Origin: Cyclobacteriaceae bacterium
GTDB lineage: Bacteria > Bacteroidota > Bacteroidia > Cytophagales > Cyclobacteriaceae
Length of the DNA stretch: 5,528 nt
Assembly (NCBI GenBank): GCA_026994125.1
Contig: JALWRJ010000274.1
Coordinates: 1 to 5,528, forward strand
Direction: 5' to 3'
The notes below the pieces were generated by a model. It had not been told where the DNA came from. It ran no database searches and was given only the letters and a program-made list of their open reading frames with translations. This document shows, one piece after another, positions 1 to 4,520 of the stretch. Each line of letters begins with the position of its first letter. Within the stretch, counting starts at the first letter, position 1. A program made the translations under genes and the position numbers.

Positions 1-135
1 TTCTTTTTTAATATCTTTACTGTTAGGTAATATGGATTAATTCAATAATGTTAAACGTTTGTCCGGAAATAAATTAACAAACTTGAAATACCGAAATCTG
101 ATAATCAACTATATGCGATTAATTAGGGAAGACCA

Positions 136-723
136 ATGGGTAATATTATTCAACTAAAAATTATGCTACAACGGACAGCCCCACCCATTTGGAGGCGAGT
201 TTTGGTGGATGACAAGATTACATTTTTTGAGCTTCACCATATCATTCAAATAGCAATGGGCTGGGAGAATTATCATCTTTTTGAATTTAAGATTGATAAT
301 TATAGTATTGGAGTACCTTACGAAGAGTTGGACGACTTTGATTTTGGTAACAACAAACTTGTTGACGCATCAACCCTTACACTTGATGATATCATTGCTA
401 ACCAGAAGAAGAAATTTTCCTACGAATACGACTTTGGTGACGGATGGAAACATCAAATTATTGTAGAGCAATTCCTGCCCCGTGAGAGCTCCAAAAGTTA
501 CCCAATATGTATCGATGGAAAATTGAATTGCCCACCCGAAGATTGTGGTGGGGTTGCTGGCTTCTATCAATTTCTTGACATTATCGAAGATAATACGCAT
601 CCTGACCATGACGAGATGTTTGAATGGATTGGTGGGCATTATAATGTTGAATATTTTGACAAAGAAGAAATTAACAATAAATTAAAATTGCTCAATAAAT
701 ACATAAAAGAATGGAACGACTAA
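136..723 (+). CDS. Plasmid pRiA4b ORF-3-like family protein
   Basis: This 195-residue protein matches the plasmid pRiA4b ORF-3-like family (PF07929) along its whole length. What I see: PPIWRR at residues 16-21, a helix ending in AMGWENYHLFEF at about 40-51, YEYDFGDGWKH at 97-106, the cysteine-containing CPPEDCGGVAGF at 132-143, and a C-terminal block around 158-175 with HDEMFEWIGGHYN. These are the hallmark blocks of the family in the expected order, so the gene looks intact. The biochemical role of the family is not established; it is common on plasmids and in accessory regions. The ATG at 136 is preceded by a purine-rich GGGAAG at 126-131, a possible weak ribosome site. The 3' end overlaps the next gene by 13 bp, which suggests translational coupling. 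Its base composition is visibly AT-richer than the housekeeping genes downstream, consistent with, but not proof of, horizontal acquisition. No signal peptide is seen, so it is probably cytoplasmic. Confidence 0.9.
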   Translation: MGNIIQLKIMLQRTAPPIWRRVLVDDKITFFELHHIIQIAMGWENYHLFEFKIDNYSIGVPYEELDDFDFGNNKLVDASTLTLDDIIANQKKKFSYEYDFGDGWKHQIIVEQFLPRESSKSYPICIDGKLNCPPEDCGGVAGFYQFLDIIEDNTHPDHDEMFEWIGGHYNVEYFDKEEINNKLKLLNKYIKEWND

Positions 724-1079
724 TAGTAGGTAAAATAATTGCATTTATAGCCTTGCTTATTATTTCATTTTCATGTCAACAAGAAAATGCTAGCCCCAAG
801 TATCCCGATTGTTTTCAAGGGGCAATTAAGCTGGCTTTAAACGCATCTCCTACAACGCCAAGAGCAAGCATAAAAAAATACAATGTTTCAAGTGACTATT
901 ATAGCGGAATAGTTTACGAAGTAAATGTATTAAATGTACCCGATGGAGGGGGAACTTACCAAACCTCAGATTGTAAAATAATTTGTGGTTTTGGTGGATT
1001 AGCAGGTGCCACAACCTGTGATGCTGAATTTATAAATAAGTTGGAATTTTTAGAAACCGTATGGGAAGACCCACGGTAA
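711..1079 (+). CDS. Small putative lipoprotein, DUF6970-like C-terminus
   Basis: This 122-residue protein starts with a short basic N-terminus (R3, K8), a hydrophobic core at about residues 9-20, and SFSC ending at Cys22, which fits a Bacteroidota lipoprotein signal with lipidation at Cys22. The mature part has four further cysteines (34, 88, 92, 103), enough for two disulfides in the periplasm or at the outer membrane. The C-terminus VWEDPR resembles the ending I associate with the DUF6970 family of small Bacteroidota lipoproteins; the match is recalled, not computed, and the function is unknown. The ATG at 711 lies inside the end of the upstream pRiA4b-like gene (13-bp overlap), and no better start preserves the signal peptide. 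The overlap implies co-transcription and coupled translation. Its lipoprotein character argues that the two products do not act in the same compartment. Confidence 0.75.
   Translation: MERLIVGKIIAFIALLIISFSCQQENASPKYPDCFQGAIKLALNASPTTPRASIKKYNVSSDYYSGIVYEVNVLNVPDGGGTYQTSDCKIICGFGGLAGATTCDAEFINKLEFLETVWEDPR
1056..1077 (+). terminator. Stem-loop over the lipoprotein stop codon (weak terminator candidate)
   Basis: ACCGT (1056-1060) and GGG (1063-1065) pair with CCC (1070-1072) and ACGGT (1073-1077) around an AAGA loop. This gives an 8-bp stem with a 2-nt AT bulge that includes the first base of the stop codon. The following sequence is T-rich but broken by G, so it is not a canonical intrinsic terminator. 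It could act as a 3'-end stabiliser. No better terminator is visible in 1080-1132 between this gene and the convergent pnp gene. Confidence 0.3.
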
Positions 1080-1132
1080 TAGTTTGGTGTTTAGTTTATA
1101 AATACAATTGATGTGCCCTTATTAACTCCGTT

Positions 1133-1936
1133 TTATAGCAACATGTTTAAAATAAGTTCAGTTAAAAAAGGCTCAGCTTTGGCTGCGGCAGCCAAAATTT
1201 TATCAATTTTCACTTCTTCAATAGCTCCGGGGAAGCACAGGTCGGTAATTACCGAAACCGCAAAGCAAGGAATGTCCATGTGTCGGGCTACAATTACTTC
1301 GGGCACGGTACTCATACCTACGGCATCGGCTCCAATAATACGTAGGTATTTGTATTCGGCCGGGGTTTCCAGGTTGGGGCCGGGCACGGCTGCATAAACG
1401 CCTTGATGTATGGGGTAGTTCATTTGTTCAGCTATTTGTTTTGCCTTAGCCAGTAGTTTGCTGTTGTAGGGTTGGCTCATGTCCGGAAAACGAGGCCCAA
1501 GCTCATTATAGTTAGTTCCTGTAAGTGGGTTGGCAGGTTGCAAATTAATGTGGTCGTTGATAACCATTAGGTCGGCTATGTTAAAGGTAGTGTTAAGCCC
1601 ACCGGCCGCATTCGATACAAAAAGTTGTTTAATGCCCAACAGCTTCATAACTCTTACCGGAAAGGTAACCTGGCGCATGCTATAGCCTTCATAATAATGA
1701 AACCGGCCTTGCATAACCGCCACTTTTTTACCTTGTAGTGTACCCAGTAATAGCCGTCCATGGTGGCTATCTACGGTAGATACCGGAAAATGAGGAATGT
1801 CATCGTAGGGTATTTCTGTTTCAATTTTTAGCGAAGCCACCAAACCACCCAGGCCGGTGCCTAAAATTATGCCGGTTTCGGGCGTTAGTTGGGTATGTAA
1901 TTTAATGTAATCGGCTGCTTCCCGTATCTGTTGCAT
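1133..1936 (-). CDS. Purine-nucleoside phosphorylase (trimeric, PNP/MTAP family)
   Basis: This 267-residue protein catalyses phosphorolysis of purine (deoxy)nucleosides to free base and (deoxy)ribose-1-phosphate in the cytoplasmic purine salvage pathway. Family landmarks are present in order: the phosphate-binding loop GTGLGG at 26-31, HHGR at 58-61, MQGRFHYYEG at 75-84 (Arg78, His80, Tyr82 matching the phosphate and ribose contacts of trimeric PNP), SNAAGG at 108-113, PGPNLET at 185-191 (Glu190 contacts the purine), VGMSTVPEV at 206-214 (Met208), and VITD at 229-232. The length is that of the low-molecular-mass trimeric class, so the gene is complete. At the position of human PNP Asn243 it has Asp232; in the human enzyme an Asn-to-Asp change there lets it use adenosine, so substrate range may be broader than 6-oxopurines. 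The gene lies downstream of yceI on the same strand, separated by 149 bp with inverted repeats. I give no symbol because punA, deoD and pnp naming varies. Confidence 0.95.
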   Translation of the reverse strand: MQQIREAADYIKLHTQLTPETGIILGTGLGGLVASLKIETEIPYDDIPHFPVSTVDSHHGRLLLGTLQGKKVAVMQGRFHYYEGYSMRQVTFPVRVMKLLGIKQLFVSNAAGGLNTTFNIADLMVINDHINLQPANPLTGTNYNELGPRFPDMSQPYNSKLLAKAKQIAEQMNYPIHQGVYAAVPGPNLETPAEYKYLRIIGADAVGMSTVPEVIVARHMDIPCFAVSVITDLCFPGAIEEVKIDKILAAAAKAEPFLTELILNMLL

Positions 1937-1960
1937 CGTTTTATTTTTAGTTTATATACA

Positions 1961-1993
1961 TGTATAGGACACCTTTTATCGATGTCCTATACA
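1961..1993. promoter_or_regulatory. Perfect 11-bp inverted repeat upstream of pnp
   Basis: TGTATAGGACA (1961-1971) and TGTCCTATACA (1983-1993) are exact reverse complements separated by 11 bases. The repeat lies 25-57 bp upstream of the pnp start codon on the minus strand. There is no T-run after it on either strand, so it is not an intrinsic terminator. It could be a regulator-binding operator or a hairpin in the pnp 5' leader that influences translation. No matching TAnnTTTG promoter element was found nearby, so its exact role is inferred. Confidence 0.5.
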
Positions 1994-2027
1994 CAATAAT
2001 CGAATAAATTAGTTGTAATTAAAAACC

Positions 2028-2071
2028 GGTAGCAGCCAATTTAACACTTGGCAATTTTGGAGCCTGCTGCC
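2028..2071 (-). terminator. Candidate intrinsic terminator downstream of yceI
   Basis: Read on the minus strand after the yceI stop codon, GGCAGCAG (2071-2064) pairs with CTGCTACC (2035-2028) with one C-A mismatch. An inner GCCAA/TTGGC stem (2052-2048 with 2039-2035) lies within the loop. The 3' arm is followed by GG and a run of five T residues (2025-2021), as in a Rho-independent terminator. The imperfect stem and long loop keep this tentative. If real, it separates yceI from pnp transcription. Confidence 0.4.
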
Positions 2072-2085
2072 ATATAATTGCAGCA
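2065..2085. repeat. TGCTGC/GCAGCA stem-loop abutting the yceI stop
   Basis: TGCTGC (2065-2070) and GCAGCA (2080-2085) form a perfect 6-bp stem with a 9-base loop directly next to the yceI stop codon (2086-2088). On the plus strand it is followed by TTATTTTTT, terminator-like for any plus-strand transcript. On the minus strand it competes with the candidate terminator at 2028-2071 because both use the 2065-2070 segment. Confidence 0.4.
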
Positions 2086-2685
2086 TTATTTTTTACGATT
2101 TCCTTCGATAACAATTTTAATGGCAACCTCATCGCCCACCACTGTGGTGGCTGCCCAACTGCCGGTGCCAACTCCAAAATCGTTGCGGTTTATAGTCAGT
2201 CCGCCCTTAATGGCTATAAGTTCCATTCCTTTTTTCATGGGGTGGTCGCCACGGCCCAGTACTTTAAAAGGCACCTCAACGGGTTTTGTAACATCTCTAA
2301 TAGTTAAATTTCCCTTAACTACATATCCATCATCGGTTTTTTCAAACCTAGTAGAGCTAAATTTCATTTCAGGAAATTTGGCTGCATTAAAAAAATCGGC
2401 CGATTGCAAGTGCTTATCACGTTTCTCACTATCTGTTTTTACACTATTTACTTTTATAGTAAAAGAGGTTGAGCTTTGTTCGGGGTTATCAGGGTTAAAG
2501 TCTAAGCTACCCTCAAAATCATTAAAATACCCTTCTACAGGGGTAAAAAAATGGTTTATTTCAAAGCTTATTTTGGTATGGTTTTTATCTATATTCCAGG
2601 TTTGTGCGGTAGCCGTATTGTGGGCGGTTACCCAGAAAACCATACTTGCTAAAGCCGTTTTAGTAAGTGAAACAAATTTGGTCAT
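2086..2685 (-). CDS. YceI family periplasmic lipid-binding-like protein
   Basis: This 199-residue protein belongs to the YceI family (PF04264), small lipocalin-like beta-barrels that bind long isoprenoid or other amphiphilic ligands. An N-terminal signal peptide is visible: Lys3 and Lys9, a hydrophobic stretch at about 11-21, and an ATA-Q site with likely cleavage after Ala27. The mature domain (about 29-196) starts with the typical WNIDKNHTKISFEINHF. It contains the family's DKHLQSADFFNAAKFPEM block at about 90-107, a GNLTIRDVTKPV strand at about 125-136, and a C-terminal strand run with NRNDFGVG. The length is normal and the gene looks intact. It is divergent from the FMN reductase gene across a 71-bp intergenic region. 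The ligand and physiological role cannot be deduced from sequence; transport or storage of an isoprenoid in the periplasm is the family-level guess. Confidence 0.93.
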   Translation of the reverse strand: MTKFVSLTKTALASMVFWVTAHNTATAQTWNIDKNHTKISFEINHFFTPVEGYFNDFEGSLDFNPDNPEQSSTSFTIKVNSVKTDSEKRDKHLQSADFFNAAKFPEMKFSSTRFEKTDDGYVVKGNLTIRDVTKPVEVPFKVLGRGDHPMKKGMELIAIKGGLTINRNDFGVGTGSWAATTVVGDEVAIKIVIEGNRKK

Positions 2686-2703
2686 AATATCTTAATTTAT
2701 GGT

Positions 2704-2717
2704 TAAACAATTGTTTA
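2704..2717. promoter_or_regulatory. 14-bp perfect palindrome in the divergent yceI/reductase promoter region
   Basis: TAAACAATTGTTTA at 2704-2717 is a perfect palindrome in the 71-bp gap (2686-2756) between the divergently transcribed yceI and FMN reductase genes. It overlaps or adjoins near-consensus -7 elements on both strands: TTTATTTG at 2714-2721 (plus, one mismatch to TAnnTTTG) and AACGTTTG on the minus strand at 2729-2722 (one mismatch). This could be an operator shared by both genes. The -33 partners are not convincing, and AT-rich palindromes arise by chance, so confidence is modest. Confidence 0.35.
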
Positions 2718-2756
2718 TTTGCAAACGTTTAATAGGCAATAAAGTTCCCGGCACTT

Positions 2757-3287
2757 ATGGAAAAAATATACATTATTTCAGGCACCAATCGCAAGGAGGC
2801 TCTGTCATTACAAGTGGCTCAAATTTATAAAAATGAATTTGATGCTCTTGGGGTGGCAGCCGAAATTATTGATTTAAAGTCCTTGCCTGCTGATTACTTG
2901 TTTTCCGGCTTGTACGAAAATGCCGGAAAAAGTGATGAGGCTAACTTGCTTAGGGAAAAAATGAAGGAAGGAAAAAAGTTTGTATTTGTAATAGCTGAGT
3001 ATAATGGTTCGTTTCCGGGGGTGCTAAAGGCGTTTGTAGATGGCCTGGAGTTTCCCGATTCGTTTACTCATAAAAAATGTGCTTTGGTGGGGTTGTCGGC
3101 CGGTTTGCAAGGGGCAGTATTGGCTATGAGCCACTTTACAGATATTTTAAATTACTGCGGGGCGCATGTACTGGCACACAAACCTAAGCTGGCCGGTATT
3201 GGCAGCCACTTAAACCGGGGCTCCATTACCAATGAAAGGTACATGAAACATATAAAACAGCAAGTGAAGGAGCTAATCGACTTTTAA
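2757..3287 (+). CDS. NAD(P)H-dependent FMN reductase (flavodoxin-like fold)
   Basis: This 176-residue protein belongs to the NADPH-dependent FMN reductase family (PF03358), cytoplasmic flavoproteins that reduce flavins, quinones or similar acceptors. The FMN-phosphate loop SGTNRKEALS is at residues 8-17 after the first beta strand. The central block AEYNGSFPGVLKAFVDGL is at 80-97, where family members carry the isoalloxazine-binding E/P-YN motif, and GLSAGLQGA at 112-120 is the second flavin-contact loop. Length is normal. No Shine-Dalgarno is seen before the ATG at 2757. The gene ends one base before the stop codon of the convergent ruvC remnant (3289-3291). The last 104 bp, including the stop codon, are duplicated at 4271-4374 with one synonymous change (GAC to GAT). 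Substrate is unknown; the name is a family call. Confidence 0.93.
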   Translation: MEKIYIISGTNRKEALSLQVAQIYKNEFDALGVAAEIIDLKSLPADYLFSGLYENAGKSDEANLLREKMKEGKKFVFVIAEYNGSFPGVLKAFVDGLEFPDSFTHKKCALVGLSAGLQGAVLAMSHFTDILNYCGAHVLAHKPKLAGIGSHLNRGSITNERYMKHIKQQVKELIDF

Positions 3288-3433
3288 GTTACTTTATTCT
3301 ACCCGGGTTTTTACTTACAAAGGCTTTCCACGAACCACTACCGGCTTTAGGTGTATTCCCTTGAAAATGATGGCAAATAGCTACTCCAAGTGCATCGGTT
3401 GCATCCAGCAATTTGGGAACTTCCTTAAATTTT
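3184..3433. repeat. Long direct repeat, left copy (250 bp)
   Basis: Bases 3184-3433 reappear at 4271-4520 in the same orientation at a constant offset of 1087. I aligned them by eye and found two mismatches: 3281 C against 4368 T, and 3426 T against 4513 C. The block contains the last 33 codons of the FMN reductase gene and the last 48 or so codons of ruvC on the other strand. In this left copy the reductase part belongs to the intact gene and the ruvC part to a remnant. Confidence 0.97.
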
Positions 3434-3498
3434 TTAGTAGCAAATTTGCATTTTTACCATAATAGAGAGCTTTAAGAGCTACTTCATCGGATAAATAC
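3289..3498 (-). pseudogene. ruvC remnant (truncated, internally deleted, frameshifted)
   Basis: On the minus strand this matches parts of the intact ruvC at 4376-4933. Bases 3289-3433 encode the C-terminal residues from about 138 to 185, including the DATDALGVA catalytic block, and are nearly identical. After the junction at about 3433/3434 the match jumps to the region for residues 66-88, skipping 151 bp (4521-4671). That length is not a multiple of three, so the two parts are out of frame. In the second part the GAA codon for catalytic Glu75 has become AAA (Lys), and residues 1-65 are missing. It cannot make a resolvase. Similarity beyond 3498 fades and may continue faintly to about 3518. 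Confidence 0.92.
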
Positions 3499-3511
3499 TG
3501 ACCTATTTAAA

Positions 3512-3546
3512 ATAAAGTGTATATGGATAAAATGTGCGCACTTTAT
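3512..3546. promoter_or_regulatory. Inverted repeat, candidate toxin-antitoxin operator
   Basis: ATAAAGTG (3512-3519) and CACTTTAT (3539-3546) are exact reverse complements with a 19-bp spacer. A second small palindrome, GTGCGCAC (3534-3541), overlaps the right arm. The right arm covers the presumed -33 element (TTTA, 3542-3545) of the toxin promoter, so a bound repressor would block transcription. Type II antitoxins or their toxin complexes usually bind such repeats to autoregulate. Binding here is inferred. Confidence 0.45.
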
Positions 3547-3572
3547 AACTATCAGTGAAATTAGTACATTTG
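3542..3572 (+). promoter_or_regulatory. Bacteroidota-type promoter of the toxin-antitoxin operon
   Basis: TACATTTG (3565-3572) matches the Bacteroidota -7 consensus TAnnTTTG exactly. TTTA at 3542-3545, 19 bp upstream, is a 3-of-4 match to the -33 element TTTG. The ATG of the toxin gene follows the -7 element by only 4 bp, so transcription would begin at or within a few bases of the start codon, giving a leaderless or nearly leaderless mRNA. Confidence 0.6.
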
Positions 3573-3576
3573 TTGT

Positions 3577-4047
3577 ATGAAAAAACAACGAATTTACATT
3601 GACACTTCAGTTTTTGGAGGATACTTTGATGCTGAATTTGAGCAATATACAAGACCGTTGTTTAATCGAATTGAAAAAGGAGAATTCATTGTCTTATTTT
3701 CTCCTATAACTCAAGACGAACTTGAAAACGCCCCAACCCAGGTTAAAAATCTTGTAATAAATATTAAATTAAGCCAAACTGAATTTCTTGAAACTACGGA
3801 AGAAACAGTTGAACTAGCAACAGAATACATAGCTGAAAAAGTTGTAGGAGAAACCAGTTTTGTAGATTGTTTGCACATTGCATTGGCTACAATAAACAGA
3901 GCAGACCTTTTGGTAAGTTGGAATTTTAAACATATTGTAAACATTGAGCGAATTCGGGGTTACAATGCTATAAATATTAAGAATGGGTATCAACAACTGG
4001 AAATTCGCTCACCAAGAGATTTAATGAATTATGGAAACGAAGCGTAA
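3577..4047 (+). CDS. PIN-domain toxin of a type II toxin-antitoxin system (VapC-like)
   Basis: This 156-residue protein has a PIN-domain RNase fold. It opens with a beta strand ending in IYIDTSVFGGYF (Asp9, first metal-binding acid). It continues with SPITQDELE (Glu48, second acid) and TSFVDCLHIALA (Asp97, third acid) and ends the core with ADLLVSWNFKHIVN at 109-122. Position 116 is Asn, near where a fourth acidic residue is often found; this WNFKH form is, as I recall, usual in this PIN subfamily. Related toxins cleave tRNA or other RNA with Mg2+ and arrest growth. The target here is unknown. The length is slightly above the 130-140 residues of classic VapC. The gene overlaps the 51-codon partner by 17 bp, in toxin-first order. 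A perfect TAnnTTTG element sits 4 bp upstream of the ATG. The pair lies between long direct repeats made of housekeeping gene ends, which fits a recently mobile addiction module. Confidence 0.9.
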   Translation: MKKQRIYIDTSVFGGYFDAEFEQYTRPLFNRIEKGEFIVLFSPITQDELENAPTQVKNLVINIKLSQTEFLETTEETVELATEYIAEKVVGETSFVDCLHIALATINRADLLVSWNFKHIVNIERIRGYNAINIKNGYQQLEIRSPRDLMNYGNEA

Positions 4048-4186
4048 AAAAGAATTTGATGCGGTCAAATTTATGCGTGAACAAAGGGAATCTTTGAGCA
4101 AGAAACTATCGAAAATGACCCAACCCGAAATTGTTGAATACTTTAAAAGCAGACTATTAAAATATCGGGTTAAACCTAGTGCTTAG
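4031..4186 (+). CDS. Small antitoxin partner of the PIN toxin
   Basis: This 51-codon open reading frame starts with ATG inside the toxin gene (17-bp overlap, different frame) and ends with TAG at 4184-4186. The product is highly charged and predicted largely helical. It begins METKRKKEFDAVKFMREQ and continues to a segment with LSKKLSKMTQPEIVEYFKSR. The KEFDAVKFMRE type of start is, from memory, characteristic of the short proteins encoded directly after PIN toxins of this subfamily in Bacteroidota and Cyanobacteria; I could not run a search. Translational overlap and small size fit an antitoxin that wraps the PIN active site. No obvious HTH or ribbon-helix-helix fold is visible, so DNA binding may involve the complex or not occur at all. 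It is easy to miss because of its size. Confidence 0.8.
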   Translation: METKRKKEFDAVKFMREQRESLSKKLSKMTQPEIVEYFKSRLLKYRVKPSA

Positions 4187-4270
4187 CATACTGTAAATTC
4201 GCTGAAAACACATAGGTTACGCACTTAATTTATCTTAACCCAAGCCCTGTCATTCCTGCAAATAAAAGAG

Positions 4271-4374
4271 CTAAGCTGGCCGGTATTGGCAGCCACTTAA
4301 ACCGGGGCTCCATTACCAATGAAAGGTACATGAAACATATAAAACAGCAAGTGAAGGAGCTAATCGATTTTTAA
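4271..4374 (+). pseudogene. Orphan 3' fragment of the FMN reductase gene
   Basis: This fragment repeats codons 144-176 and the stop codon of the intact reductase gene (3186-3287), with one synonymous difference at 4368. It has no start codon or upstream coding sequence, and the preceding bases belong to the toxin-antitoxin insert. Its stop ends one base before that of the intact ruvC (4376-4378), preserving the ancestral convergent junction. It is non-functional as a gene but is the clearest marker of the duplication. Confidence 0.95.
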
Positions 4375-4520
4375 GTTACTTTATTCTACCCGGGTTTTTA
4401 CTTACAAAGGCTTTCCACGAACCACTACCGGCTTTAGGTGTATTCCCTTGAAAATGATGGCAAATAGCTACTCCAAGTGCATCGGTTGCATCCAGCAATT
4501 TGGGAACTTCCTCAAATTTT
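4271..4520. repeat. Long direct repeat, right copy (250 bp)
   Basis: This is the second copy of 3184-3433 with 248 of 250 matches by hand comparison. Upstream of 4271 the two flanks are unrelated (reductase coding on the left, toxin-antitoxin downstream sequence on the right), so the left boundary is sharp. In this copy the ruvC part belongs to the intact gene and the reductase part is an orphan fragment. Confidence 0.97.

Larger units (their letters stand above)
3499..4270. mobile_element. Toxin-antitoxin insert bounded by long direct repeats
   Basis: This segment of about 772 bp lies between the ruvC remnant and the duplicated reductase tail and is visibly AT-richer than the flanking genes. 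It holds a promoter region, a PIN toxin gene and its small partner gene, and nothing that encodes mobility: no transposase, integrase or terminal inverted repeats are visible. Bases 4187-4270 hold no gene; only a weak GGTTA/TAACC repeat (4215-4219, 4236-4240) is seen. The architecture matches insertion with long target duplication, or a tandem duplication into which the module entered. The left boundary is fuzzy; the right boundary (4270/4271) is sharp. Confidence 0.6.

Noticed and set aside
57..82. GTTTGT/ACAAAC inverted repeat upstream of the first gene
   Set aside because: The 6-bp arms in AT-rich sequence with a 14-base loop are expected by chance, and no convincing promoter element could be tied to it.
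1113..1397. Plus-strand open frame of 94 codons inside pnp
   Set aside because: It is antisense to a clear purine-nucleoside phosphorylase gene, has no recognisable domain and has low-complexity content; it is a shadow of the real gene.
2078..2695. Plus-strand open frame of 205 codons opposite yceI
   Set aside because: It is longer than yceI but lies antisense to it; the yceI frame has a signal peptide and family motifs, while this product is a serine/leucine/lysine-rich mirror frame without a domain.
3301..3313. ACCCGGGT palindrome followed by Ts as an intrinsic terminator between the convergent genes
   Set aside because: The 8-base palindrome has no room for a loop and lies within ruvC coding sequence; it cannot form a standard terminator hairpin.
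4187..4270. Integron-type attC site or second small gene after the antitoxin
   Set aside because: Only a weak GGTTA/TAACC repeat is present, no attC-like core sites or integrase are visible, and no open frame of useful length was found.
3184..4520. Composite transposon or insertion sequence bounded by the 250-bp repeats
   Set aside because: The repeats are ordinary 3' coding sequence of the reductase gene and ruvC, have no terminal inverted repeats and encode no transposase.
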